From NCBI GenBank assembly GCA_000611775.1, contig KK106982.1:5164391-5228390 (forward strand): DNA of 64,000 nt, given 5' to 3'. Below the pieces are notes generated by a model that did no database searches, was not told the DNA's origin, and saw only the letters and a list, made by a program, of their open reading frames with translations. This stretch comes from Umbilicaria muhlenbergii. Taxonomy: Eukaryota > Ascomycota > Lecanoromycetes > Umbilicariales > Umbilicariaceae. Positions 32,935-45,600 of the stretch are shown here, in pieces (the first letter of the stretch is position 1; every line of letters starts with the position of its first letter). The position numbers were made by a program, and so were the translations under genes.

Positions 32935-34918
32935 GTCAATGAGTTACATCACTGAATATTCTCCTCACCTCTCAGATACTGAAATAGAGAGAACCCTATT
33001 TTAATTCATGATCAAGGGATGATTATCACTTATAGAACAATCTGAGCAGACCTCTCATTAATATCAACTCTCATTGAACTTACCTTTACATCTGAAGAGC
33101 TTCAATTCACAGACTTCTCTGTCAGATTCAACACATACAGCAAGGATGAGTCATTTCACAATTAAGTCATTTCACAGCCTTCAGGATGACAAGGAAGACT
33201 CAGAGAAATATTTAAAGAATGTGAAATTCTTCTACAACAATGATTATGCTGACTCAAAAGTCTCAAATGAATCAAATCACAAAGAGATCACTTCATGAGT
33301 ACTCTTTCATCAGCATCTTAAGAGTGATGTAGTTAAATGATACTCTGATCTACTTAAAATCACAAAGAGAGACTGAACTGTATTGAAGCAAACATTTTAA
33401 GAAGATTACAAACTGAAGAATAACAAGAAGGTGAAGACTTTCATGCTCTGACAGCAAGTCTCCTCATTAAGTTAATCAGATGATGAGATCATAACAGCAT
33501 ACTTTAAATGAGCAGAGAATCTTTTCAAGAGACTGTCTGCTTATCTTCTTATCATAGGTTTTAATATAATGTGAGGAATGCAAGATCTGAATGAATGAAG
33601 CTGAATAACTTTTAAGTGCATCAAAGATCAAGATTATACCTTCATGAAAGTTAAGAAGAACATCATAGCAGCTTATTAAATTATTGATCAGAATAACTCA
33701 TTCAATGCAGAGTACACTGAATCAACAGGACTCTCAGGAGCCTCAATTAAATTATTTAAAGTCATTAAAGAGGACTGAAATCAGCAAATACTCTCTTTCA
33801 TTCTACAAGAAATGTGAGCTTTAGTCACACAGAGTGAGATCATCATAAACACCTTGATCAGATCATTCAATCAAGGTAATGCTTTGTCATTCAAAGGACA
33901 AGAGGACTATAGAGGTGAGCATGAAGAAAATTAAAAAGAAGTCAAGAGTGTTAACTTAAATGTGAAATGTTTCACATGTGAAGAAAAAGGTCACTACTCA
34001 TCATTCTGCCTTTACTTAAATCAACAACTCAGAGCCTCAAGTTAAGATGTTTTCTTCACAGCTTCTTCAGCAATCATGATAAGAGCAGCTCTCTCAGATG
34101 ATTATAATTCTTAATATCAACAAGATTAATGAAGTGATTCATCATCTGATGATTACTCATACTACAATCAAGAGAATCAAGGATTTAAGTATAACTCAAT
34201 TGCAGCATTCCTGCTGATGTCATTAATGTTGACATCAGCACTGAACTCAGCTCTGACAGCAGTTACTCATGAAGGTAGAATTCAAAAAAAGGATGTGACA
34301 CAGCAGATCACACAAAAAAAAGCTATGAATCAATGAAATGCTTGAATCAACAATGAATATCAACAGTCTCAACAGCTTGTCAGCGCTCACACTCAACCTT
34401 TGATAATTCTCAATCAACACTTAAGCAGGTGCTTGAATAATGAGAATTTACTGCTGTTGAATAATTCAACACAGTCACAAAACATGACAGATGAAGAGAA
34501 GTATGAATATTCTTTTGAGTCTCCTGTCATGAGGGCACCTCAGGTGAAGGTTGAAAATAACTGTGTAAAAAAATTAATTCACTCAAGGCAAATCAAGGTG
34601 TCAGACCTTATTCAAGTCATAGAAGGTGATCAATGATTCAACATTCATCAGATTATGAGTCTGAAAGTAACCCTCTCATTGAGTTAATTGCTTAATGAAT
34701 CACAGCAACTTCAAAGGAAATTCATCTTTAACCTTCAATCATCTACATCAAGATATCAGGTGAAGAGGATAATCAAGAAATTAATCATATTTAAAGCAGC
34801 AGTGAGTCATAATAATGATTCATCACTCTCAACAGTCATTAACATGATCTTGTCAGATGATAAAGAAGCATCTTTTATGTTTTGTATCATTTGACTCAGA
34901 TCAATAAAAGCCTCAAGA
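32935..34918 (+). pseudogene. LTR-retrotransposon gag relic with zinc knuckle
   Basis: Scattered plus-strand frames starting near MSYITEYSPHLSDTE form a degraded capsid-like protein rich in stops. At about 33970 the CCHC zinc knuckle CFTCEEKGHYSSFC (C-x2-C-x4-H-x4-C) identifies a Gag nucleocapsid. Downstream are an acidic stretch and a 78-codon frame (34400-34636). Most stops are TGA and CpG is scarce, like the rest of the block. It is interrupted at 34919 by the TIR element and probably continues at 36428. Confidence 0.7.
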
Positions 34919-35182
34919 ATCTTGATTACGCTGCACCATGAGTTGAGTTTTACCCAGTGGGTTTGGGTTTGGGTTGAGTTTGGGTTGGGTTTTGGAGTGG
35001 GTTATACGTGTCAAAACCCAACCCATTTAACCCAAACCCAGAAAATTCTGAGTTAACCCAGTACATACAAATAGTTATGGTAGTCTTTATGGTAGTCAAG
35101 AAAGTCAGTTCAAAAGGCGCCTTCTTAAGCCATTTTCAAGGCCATTTTTTGAGGCCGTCGTCGAAGCCATTTTGAAAGCCGT

Positions 35183-35409
35183 NNNNNNNNNNNNNNNNNN
35201 NNNNNNNNNNNNNNNNNNNNNNNNNNNNNNNNNNNNNNNNNNNNNNNNNNNNNNNNNNNNNNNNNNNNNNNNNNNNNNNNNNNNNNNNNNNNNNNNNNNN
35301 NNNNNNNNNNNNNNNNNNNNNNNNNNNNNNNNNNNNNNNNNNNNNNNNNNNNNNNNNNNNNNNNNNNNNNNNNNNNNNNNNNNNNNNNNNNNNNNNNNNN
35401 NNNNNNNNN
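35183..35409. other. Assembly gap (227 N) inside the hAT-like element
   Basis: A run of N between two near-identical copies of a segment starting GTTAACCCAGTACATACAAA. The gap probably reflects unresolved tandem repeats. Confidence 1.
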
Positions 35410-35772
35410 GTTAACCCAGTACATACAAATAGTTATGATAATCTTTATGGTAGTTAAAAACATCAGTTCAAAAGGTGCCTTCTCAAGTCATTTTCAAGGT
35501 CATTTTTTGAGGCTGTCATCAAAGCCATTTTGGAAGCTGTTTTGAAAGCTGTTTTGAAAGCCGTTTTTTGAGGCCGTTCTTCAAGGCCGTCGTTGAAGCC
35601 ATTTTGGAAGCCATTTTTCATGGCCGTCGTTGAAGCCGTTTTGGAAGCCGTTTTGAAAGCCGTTTTTTGAGGCTGTCGTCGAAGCCGTTTTGGAAGCCGT
35701 TTTTTGAGGCTGTCGTTGAAGCCGTTTTGGAAGCCGTTTTTTGAGGCTGTCGTTGAAGCCGTTTTGGAAGCC

Positions 35773-36201
35773 GTTTTTCAAGGCCGTTTTTCAAGGCCGT
35801 TTTTCAAGGCCGTTTTTCAAGGCCGTTTTTCAAGGCCGTTTTTCAAGGCCGTTTTTCAAGGCCGTTTTTCAAGGCCGTTTTTCAAGGCCGTTTTTCAAGG
35901 CCGTTTTTCAAGGCCGTTTTTCAAGGCCGTTTTTCAAGGCCGTTTTTCAAGGCCGTTTTTCAAGGCCGTTTTTCAAGGCCGTTTTTCAAGGCCGTTTTTC
36001 AAGGCCGTTTTTCAAGGCCGTTTTTCAAGGCCGTTTTTCAAGGCCGTTTTTCAAGGCCGTTTTTCAAGGCCGTTTTTCAAGGCCGTTTTTCAAGGCCGTT
36101 TTTCAAGGCCGTTTTTCAAGGCCGTTTTTCAAGGCCGTTTTTCAAGGCCGTTTTTCAAGGCCGTTTTTCAAGGCCGTTTTTCAAGGCCGTTTTTCAAGGC
36201 C
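35773..36201 (+). repeat. 13-base minisatellite, 33 copies
   Basis: Thirty-three uninterrupted copies of GTTTTTCAAGGCC (429 bases = 33 x 13). Because 13 is not a multiple of three, all three frames cycle and a spurious 225-codon frame (FFKAVFQGRFSRP repeated) appears. Copies look identical, implying very recent expansion. Confidence 0.95.
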
Positions 36202-36427
36202 GTCGTTGAGGCTGTTTTGGAAGCCGTTTTGGAAGCTGCTTTGAAAGCTGTTTGGATGAGTCATATACGTGAACTTGAACTGGGTTACCCAGTGAAAAAC
36301 CCAACCCAAACCCAAAAAAACCCAACCCAGTGTGACCCAACCCAAAAAAAACCCAACCCAGTCTGGGTTGGGTCACAATAGTCAAAACCCAACCCAAACC
36401 CAACCCATGGTGCAGCGTAATCTTGAT

Positions 36428-37334
36428 TGATATCAGTTTCATTGTGAACATTGTAAGTGAATGTGTTGCAAGTGGTAAAAGATGTCCTATTCTATCTACT
36501 AAGAAGCCAGCTTTTATGCTGACTTCGCTAAGCTACGCTAAGCTAAGCTAAGGTAAGGGGTGGTGAGGCCCTGGTAGAGCTGAGGCCCTGGTAGAGCCAC
36601 AACAAGTGCCCCCTTTCAAACATGCCCATAGCCTCTATGAGCCTTCCACTTCCCTAGGAGCGCGTTCCACCCTATCTAGAAGGGTGTTGCCGGGGATAAT
36701 GCATGATAATACCATGCCGCTAGTAAAGCAATCACTGATTACATAGGAAATTCAAGACAGGAGAGGGAGAGAAGTCTTAAGGATAAAAAGGATAAATAGG
36801 GGGAAGGTCAACAATGTCAGGTGATGCTCAGATTTCATCCCTCACTGACTTCCTTGTGATAGCTCTCCGCCAGCCTTGGTGAGGGGTGCTCATGATGTTC
36901 ACAGTGGTTGTTGCTGATGACAGCATGATTAGATCAGGAATGAATTGTTGAGCTTGTGTTCATTTTCTTTGAAGATCCTCACAGCTCTGACTCAGTAGTC
37001 AAGCTTGTCTGATGCATAGGCGTTGACATTGGCGCCTGTTGCATCATCAGGGAACTTTACTCAGCAGAGGCTCACATTTCACTCCCTCTACATCAAGTTT
37101 CATTCCCACGTCATTCATGTTTCAATAAACGTGATCCAGTCTCTCCACCACTTGGTGTAGGCTTGGTAAAGCCATGTGTGATGATCATTGCACATTTGTA
37201 TGAAGTGAGCAGCGTGCATTTCCTTGATTTGAAAGCTTATGAGCCAGATGACTTTGTTCTCAGTGATGAGTAATCCCGTCACGTCTGATATATGATATTT
37301 GCACGTGGCTTGTATGTTTCATGCTAAATCCTCA
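36428..37334. other. Repeat-derived sequence left of element D
   Basis: The first ~100 bases continue the host of the TIR insertion. Positions 36500-36840 are noticeably less AT-rich, with CTAAGCTACGCTAAGC-type short repeats and no hypermutation signature. From about 36,900 to 37,339 the minus strand carries a relic reading ALHAAHFIQMC-like and HHTWLYQAYTKWWRDWI peptides with stops. It appears to continue on the other side of element D at 52,646. Confidence 0.4.
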
Positions 37335-37339
37335 GATTC

Positions 37340-37657
37340 TGTCAGGGCCACCATATATAGTAGTATGACAGTATGACAGTATGACAGTACGACAGTATGA
37401 CAGTATGACAGTATGACAGTACAACAGTATGACAGTATGTCACTATAGCTCACTTATATGATGACTCAGTGAGTAGCGCCTTGACATCAAGTGAAAACTC
37501 TTCACAAGGAGGTTTGAAAACCTGCTTCCTCAGTGATCAGTTTTGCCACTGAATAGAAGATGTATAATCATTGCATTGACCTCATCATGATTATATTGCC
37601 TATGACACCTCATTCAAACATCATTACAATGCTCTGTCGTACACCCTGCCTCTTACA
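37340..37657 (+). repeat. 5' LTR of element D
   Basis: 318 bases, TGTCAGGGCC...CTCTTACA. It contains an array of the 8-base unit AGTATGAC (about 37362-37438, 9-10 copies). The partner LTR is 72 bases longer, exactly nine more units. Confidence 0.88.
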
Positions 37658-39397
37658 TACTGATCACTCAGTACCTTCAGGCGAACGGTCATGTTGAAAG
37701 CAAATAAGACATGATGGCATCAACGCTTCACTCTTATCAGGTCAGTGAAGCAGTCAATTAAGTTGAATCAGAGCCTTCAATTAACAGGTTTACATTATCA
37801 GCCGTCAACACTCCTGCTTCTGACATTGTCAATGACAATGATGAACATATCAATGCAGGTAACCTTGATGACTTCATTAATGATCTTGAAGCAGTCACTG
37901 CTCACAATCAGGAAGTCATCAAGCGTCAGTGACTACAATTATGATGCATACAACAAGAAATTAAGTTTGAGGACAATAAAAGGGAGCTTCAGGAGCTCAA
38001 TCAACATCTGTAAGAAAATTCTTCAACTACAATAAACTCAGAAAATGACACAGGTTCATCACATGAATTATGATGTTGAGTTATAACAGACATCACACCT
38101 CCCCCTTTTCAATGCCTTATAAAGTCATGAGAGCCTCATCTTTATGCAGAAGGTGTCAAAGTCATGAGATGAAAACTTCAAGAATACTTGAATGAAATCA
38201 ATCAAAACTGAGAGCTGATGTCAGAGCAATTTCTTATTGAATGAGATTTCATCATCTGAGCAGGCACCTACCTTGAGAAAACAGTCATGAGTGACTGATG
38301 AAAGCAAAAGGAGCAGCATGATCACACTTGAATCATTTATGATAACTTTTTAAAGGTTCTAGAGAAGAACTTATCCCCTGATGAAGACACAGATGAATGA
38401 AATATTATCACTTTCAATGCAGCTGAACTCTACAGCCATGATACAATCACCTCTTGATATGACAGATTATCAGAACTCTACTGCTTCCTCTCAGCTTCAC
38501 ACAAGGAAATCAGTGAAATGCTCATTTAAGACTGTTGATGATCAAGGCTTCCTCATCACATTCTGACTGAACTATGACGTTGAGATCTGACGCAGGTTGC
38601 AAGACAGTCAGTGCAGGAAATTTCAGCACATCTTGACATCATCATCAATCATGAACTGTTTTGAAGCTGCTCAGACATCAAAAAGGATCATTAAAGCAAA
38701 ACTGACAACAACAACAAAAGTATGACACAGATGTTGTATTATGACAGAAAAAAATCCTTCATCAAATAATAAACAATCTGCACTCAATTCACTTAATTCA
38801 GCTGTGAAAGAAAAAACAACTCATGAGGTTTCTACTGTGAAAGTGACTGCAATCAGAGCCAGAATCTCAATCATATATTAATCACTGAGGGAGCAATTAT
38901 GATGATGACATGAACATTCACAACCTTCTCACGCTGACAAGGAGACTTCATCTCAAGGAATGAAGTAAATGCATGAAGGTCAGCAGATCTCTGCATTAAA
39001 TGTGAAGTCATCAGTCACTGAATAAATGATTATATGATTGAATGATCTACAGCCGTCTTCACTGCAGTCAATGTGAATAAATGACTCACAGATCACCTTC
39101 AGTTTGCTTCATTACTGATTATTGATGATATCTCACGTCTGATATCAGGGCAACTAGAGGTGAAACTGCACATAATGACAATGAGTGATATGATGAGCAA
39201 ATCTTCACAATATTCATATATTATCAACAACGGCAGTCAGGGCAATATAATCACATGAGATGTTGTCAATAAGCTGTTCCTACTGACTGAATCCTATGAG
39301 GCTCAAGGTAATGCATGAGGTAATGTGATTGAGTTATCAGAGTCTGTCATACTGATGATTACAGCATACAACACTGACAGTTAATCTTATCACTATA
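37658..39397 (+). pseudogene. Element D leader and gag-like region, degraded
   Basis: Several short plus-strand frames (37745-38035, 38381-38566) rich in stops, with no zinc knuckle visible. By position between the 5' LTR and the polymerase this should be gag. The part after 38,900 may include the start of a protease. It ends at the insertion point of element C (TSD GTAAT, 39398-39402). Confidence 0.55.
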
Positions 39398-39402
39398 GTA
39401 AT

Positions 39403-39550
39403 TGTTATGATTATATCATGACTTCTTCACTGGCGTACTAGCTCTGTTAGTCTCCTCAGTTAAGTCTAGCTTAGTTTAGCTTGTATATAACAGGCTTCAA
39501 TGCCACTAGAAAGAATTAATCCTTTTCTCACATATAGAACATGTACAATA
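39403..39550 (+). repeat. 5' LTR of element C
   Basis: 148 bases. It differs from the 3' LTR at five positions, all C/T or G/A. It contains TTGTATATAACA, a TATA-like core. Confidence 0.92.
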
Positions 39551-39699
39551 ATTTGGTAGCAACACTGAATCAAGCATCATAAACTGCTTGATTGAATCAG
39601 GCCTCCTCATATCACTCAATTTGAGTGAGTCAATCAGAGTTTTTCATCATTTTTCCTTCACCACCTAGCTGAGTCTGAGGCAGCCACGTCATCAAGCAC

Positions 39700-42600
39700 T
39701 ACTTCATCATCAAAACTCCTCATTATCAGCTGATCAAGCTGACTTTCAGCTTGACTCTTCTTGCTTTAAACTCTGCTATCATTGACCTGTGCTTCAAACT
39801 TCAGGACTTTATCAATTCAGAACACTCATGAGCTGAAGATATAATCACTTCAAAATGCCAGGTCATAGCTCAAGCCATATGTGAATAAACTCAGTTGAAC
39901 CATCACTCTGAATGTCAGACTCATTTGAGCTTAAAGGAGCTACTTACCTAGCCTGCAGAGTGAGCAACTGACAAGTCATGCTTACACTGAGATTTAAATC
40001 AAGTCCTCAACAAGATCTCAAATCACTTCTTCAATCAAGTCTTTACTAGCTCTGCTGATTCTATCACCTCTCTGAGTGAATCTGACATTATAACAGCTAG
40101 ACGCCAGAGCTCTTTAATGAATATCATCAATTCAATGGCAGATAATGAAAGAGCAGGCTGAACTGATCAAGAAGCAAGAGAAGATCAAGGTTTCATCACT
40201 ACTCAATGACAGGAGTTAACAGACCTCATAGCTTAAGCAGTAATCACAGTTATGATGATTCAGCAAGCAAGCAATACAGGAAGATCAAGTAATAACAGAA
40301 GTGAAAATGAATGAACAGGCAATAATGAAAATGACACTGATAACTTTATCACCACACCTGTGGTCACACCACAGTCAGCTCATTGAAGAGCAGATGAGAT
40401 CAGTCTCTTTGACCCTCACCTTAATAAGTCTCATGAAGATGATGAAATTGTCACTGTTGAAAAGGATGTCTACTACTGAAGTGTAATGTTGTTCATTGAA
40501 TGAATCTGAGACATGACCACAATTAAAGGAGCTCAACTTATCAGAATGAACCTCAACATCTGCCTCTGAGGTGCTTCTCTAACTTGATATACATCTGAAC
40601 TATTCAATTTGAAAAGGGTAGGCCTTCAGAATGATGAGAATGATGTTGAAGAGTGATGCTGAGTGTTGAAGAATCAATTCAAGAAGTCTGCAGCTGTCAC
40701 TCTGATCAGTTTTACTTCAACAAAGTATATCATGATTGATGCATGAAACCACCATGAACCTTCTGCCTATGTTCAGACTATACTACGTCATACTAAATCA
40801 GTCAATATTGAAAGTGTTGAGAACCAGCTGACTTTTACCTACCAGAACATCATCACTGATCTTTGAGCTTTCATCAACCCTCTCACTGATACTACCATGA
40901 TTAGTCAGTTTATTCAGACCCTTGAGCTCAAGAAAGACACTTGATGAGACATGCATCAGCATGATGATAATGTACAATGCATGAGCAGCCAGCGTGACCA
41001 GGATAATTGAGGCCCTCAATTTGATGAAAACTGAAATGATCAGTATGATGACTTTCATCCTTACTTTAACTTTTCTAGTCAAGCTCAGTATCAGCCCTCA
41101 TATCAGTCTTTTTATCATCAGTTCTTTTTTCCTTTCTCAGACTGTTCTGTTCAGAGTTTCTTTCAAAATACCTTTCCTTCTTGTTCAGTGAACCAAAACT
41201 CATCATTTAATACATATCAGCAGCAGCTTATTATCATGATCTCACTGCAGGTTTCTACTGACATCAGTAATCAGCATCAGCCCCTACAACTCACAAGCAG
41301 AAACAGGTCTCAAAATCTGTATCATGAGCCCTTGAATCAGCAGTGACCTGGTCAGCCACCTTACAATCAAAGAAATGACAACAGTTATCAGCCCCTTAAT
41401 GTACCTTACAGGCTGACCTACCCTCAGCTGCTTAAAGCTTATCATGATAAACTGACTGATCAGTTTAGTCAGTTCAACGACTATGAAAATGACTACTATG
41501 ATAATGATTGATATGAGCAGGAAAACAATTGAGTGAACTACATCATTAAAGAAGATCAGGTCTTTTATGAGGCCTCTTATGAAGAAGCTCCTGAGGTCAA
41601 TGATGATGTTGATGTCAATCATGCAATCAAGCAGACATTCTACCATTGCTGCTGCTGCTCAGAAGCCTTTAGCTTGAATAATGCTCTTCACAAGCACATA
41701 TGAGCCGACCATAACAATGATCTGATTAAGGTGTTTAAAGATTTAAGCTCAGAACTTAAGTCAGCCTATCCTTCAGCTCCTGATAGCTTAGTTCAATCAA
41801 ATGAAAAGCTAGTTCAGTTGAACGTCATGAACATTTCAGCCAAAGGATATGAATTTTGAGGATGATGCTACATCACAGTGCAGGCAAGACTGTCTCAAGA
41901 TGATCAGATCATCTTCATATGCTTGAACATCAATTGCACTGCCAGCCTCATCAATTGAGGATTTCTTAAGAAGCATGCCCTCAAAGCAGAAGTCAAGAAG
42001 ATGGCCTCACTTATAAAGGTTCACAGATTAAGTTTCAGCTCACACGCTGTCAGAGACTACGTGGAACTAGACCTTTACCTCTCAGCTGATCAGGGTAAAA
42101 CTGCAGTTCTCTGCTGTGAAATTCATGTCGTTAATGACCTGAAAGTTAATATGCTCATTGACACTGACATCCTGATCCCTGAGTGAATTGACGTACTTTT
42201 ATCTCAGTGAAAGGCAGTCATAGGAAGCTGTGAGAATGCAGAATTGAAAGTCAATGTCATCATCTTACTTAATCAGATCAACCATCTTCTAGTGTTGAAT
42301 AATCAGACTATCATACTCACTTATAGCTCAACAGTCATTCAGATCAAGCCTCTTCATGACTTACTCACTGATCAGGACCTCCTCTTTGAGCCAGATTGCA
42401 GTCTCACTGAAGCTTATACTTTGATAGTGGATCATCAACTTTTCAGCATAGAACTTCAAAATAGCTCAGACAAAGCTGTGATTATATCACGTCATACATG
42501 TTTGAGCTGAATCATTGAATATGAAGCTGATGACTGCTTCTTAATTAACCTTGAACTACTTCAGACAGCTTCTATGAAGCTTATCAACTGAATAAAATCA

Positions 42601-45600
42601 ACCTTCTGAACATTACTAGCAGCCATGGCTGCTTATCATATAACATTCAATACCTTCATTGAACCAGAGCATCAGCTTCAAAACAGGATCACAGTTTATG
42701 AGCAGACTCCTGCAGTCACAGCATTAACTGATGTTGCTAATCACTATCTTAGTCTCTGAGAAGACAAAAGGAATATGACTGACATCCTGAAAGATGAATG
42801 AATGAAGATATCACTACTAGACAATTGATGAGAGCTTTACAAGCCTGAACAAGTCAAAGTTTACTCACTAGGCGTGAAAGATCATGAGCTTGTCAATGAA
42901 GCTTTCAATAAGCTGCATGAGCAAGGCTGTATAACATGAACAACTCAGTCTACCTCATTTACTTACCCTTGTTTTGTAGTCTGAAAGACTACTCCAAATG
43001 AATGAAAAGGCCGTGTTGTTGTTGACATTCAAGTGCTAAACTGAATAATCATGCTTGATGTTTATTCAGTCCTTAATCAGGCAGACATCCTCACTGCTGT
43101 ACAAGAGATGAACTACATATTCACTGTGAATTGTGCCTCCTTTTTCTATCAGTGAAGGGTTAAACCTCAGGATCATCACAAGCTTACTGTCTCTTCTCAC
43201 TGAGGTCAAGAAACATTCAATGTCACTGTCATGAGCTATAAAAACTCCTCAGCTTATGTTCAGTGAATGATTGACTGAATTTTACATTCACATCATGATT
43301 TCTTCAGAGCTTATGTTGACAACATTATTATTTACATTAAGTCCTGCTCACTATCTGATCACATAGAACATCTAGACCTGGTTTTCAAATCCTTGATGAA
43401 GAAAGGCATATGTCTGTCTCTGAAGAAGTCTTTCCTTGACTATCTCACAGTTCAACTGCTTGATCAGCGTGTTGACGCTCTAGAACTCATCACCACTGAA
43501 GACAAGTTAACTGTCATAATCAATATTGAATTCTCACGCACGCTTTCCGCCCTAGAGAAATACCTAGGCATGACAGGCTACTTAAGGCAGTACATATCAT
43601 ATTACACTGTCATCATAAAACTGCTGCAGGAATGAAAGACAAGGCTAAATCATGACTTACAGAAAGTCTGAGCAGAATGAAAATCAACTGACAGAAAAAA
43701 TGTTGAGGGCAACATGCATAAAGTTATGATCAGCAGGACTCTTATCAAGAAACTTATCTCTTTTAAGCTAAACAGCTTTCATCAGCTGCAAAGCCTCTTC
43801 TTTAAACTGATCATACTGATTCATTATGACCTGAAGTGTCAACTCTACGCTGACATGAACACCTCAAAAGAGTTCAGCTTCAGAGCTCACGTCTATCACA
43901 TGAAGGAAAGCCACGGTTTCATCACAACCTCAGATCAGAAGAGCATGAAATTGATACTTTTCCTTAATAAGGCTCTAACTAATGCTGAGACCTGCTACTG
44001 ACCAACAAAACTTGAAGTCGCAGGCCTTGTATGATTAATATGAAAGATTCACCACATGCTGAAATCTGCAGAAAAGCCTACTATCATTTATACTGATCAT
44101 TCCACCACTTTAAGCATTGTTCATCAATTCAGCCTGACCTCAATCACCTTCATAGATAAGATGAATCTACAGTTAGTTCATGTCAGTGAATACCTACAAA
44201 GGTTTCATCTCAACATTCAGCATAAAGCAGGCAAGATGAATGTTGTCTTGAACACTCTGTCTCAATTAGTCAGCTCAAGCACCTCAGACCCTCATGATCA
44301 GTCACTTGATAATTTAACAGTCAATGCTCTCATTGCTGACATTCAGTCACGCCTAGTGAATCAAGCGGCTTGATTGAAGTCAAAAGAAGAGGTCTTCAAG
44401 GATGTTCTCATCTATGCAGTCAACTTGATTGAAATGAATGAAGCCTTCTGAACCAGACTCCTTGAGGCTTATGAGGATGAACCACAGTGGGACTGTATTC
44501 AAAAGATGATATCAGACAATAATGCTTTAAAGGAAAACACTGCAAGGCTTTCTTATCATTTAATTCAAAAGCTCATCTACTTCAATGATTCTGAACAAGG
44601 CCTTCATCTATGTATTCTTGAAGATTTAGTCAAGGAAGTCTTTCAGTTAACTCATGATAAGTTGAGACACTCAGGGTATGCCTGTATGCATGAACATTTA
44701 ACGCAAGGCCTCTACATTCACAACTTATTGAAACAGCTACATGAGTTCATTAGATTCTGCCCTCAATGTCAGTTAAATCAGACACCACGGCATGCTCTCT
44801 ATGAATTGATGCAGCTGATACTCTCTCTGTCACAGCCCTTTCACATCATAATTCTTAATTTCATCCTAGGACTCCTGACCTCAGTTGAAGGTTTTGATTT
44901 CATCATGTCAGTAACTGACAAGTTTAGCAAGGCAGTCATGTTCATCCCTGGTAAGTTCACATGAGGAGGAAAGGAATGAGCAATTCATTTACTTTTTAAG
45001 CTAGATTTACTAGGATGAGGCCTACTGAGCGTTATCATATCAGACCGTGATGTTCAGTTTGTGACAGGCTTATGAAGAGTCATATTTGAACACCTTCACA
45101 TTGATTTATTCTATTCTACCACTTATCACTCACAGACTGACGGCGCTTCTGAAGTCATCAATCAGCAGGCTGAAATTGCACTCTGATATTACTTGATGAT
45201 CATGAACAACCTAGCTGAGTGATCTGCAGTACTACCACGTCTTCAAGCTGCCTTCAATAATGTGTATTGATCCTCAACTCATCAGACTCTGAACAAGGTG
45301 CTCTATGACTTTCAACTGAGTGAAGTGCTCAACCTGCTTTAAATGAACATCTTTACTGAGCATAACCTTGGTCCTGTCACAACCGTTGAAGCTCACTCAA
45401 CTGATGAAGAATGTTCAATGAAACATGTGAGACTTCAAGAAGGTCAAAAGAAAGACCTTTTAATTATCATGTTCAACTATCATCTGAGTTATATAAACAC
45501 CAAAGACGCTATCACCTGAGCAGTCATGTAAGCAAAGTTCTACTATGATGTGAATCAACAGCTCTGATTCTTCATCATTGAAGATGAAGTTCTATTACGC

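Larger units (their letters stand above)
34927..36419. mobile_element. hAT-like non-autonomous DNA transposon with internal minisatellite
   Basis: The two ends are a perfect 14-base inverted repeat, TACGCTGCACCATG. They are flanked by a perfect 8-base target duplication, ATCTTGAT (34919-34926 and 36420-36427). Eight-base duplications are typical of hAT elements. Inside each end is a long subterminal tract of GGGTTT/GGGTTG-type repeats in inverted orientation, then GCCGTTTTTGAGGC-rich repeats and a 13-base minisatellite. No transposase is present. A 227-base gap (35183-35409) lies inside, and about 115 bases left of the gap recur right of it, so the true length is unknown. Unlike its host sequence it keeps abundant CpG and CC/GG, so it has escaped the hypermutation or arrived after it. 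Confidence 0.8.

Noticed and set aside
35704-36381. 225-codon open frame reading FFKAVFQGRFSRP repeats
   Set aside because: It is a translation of a 13-base minisatellite, not a gene.
34940-36410. Telomere-like GGGTTT/AACCC tracts
   Set aside because: They are short, irregular (GGGTTTGGGTTG) and arranged as inverted subterminal repeats inside a TIR element, not a telomere array.
37340-37657. Solo LTR inserted in an unrelated element
   Set aside because: The matching LTR at 52251-52640 and the shared GATTC target duplication show it is the 5' LTR of element D.
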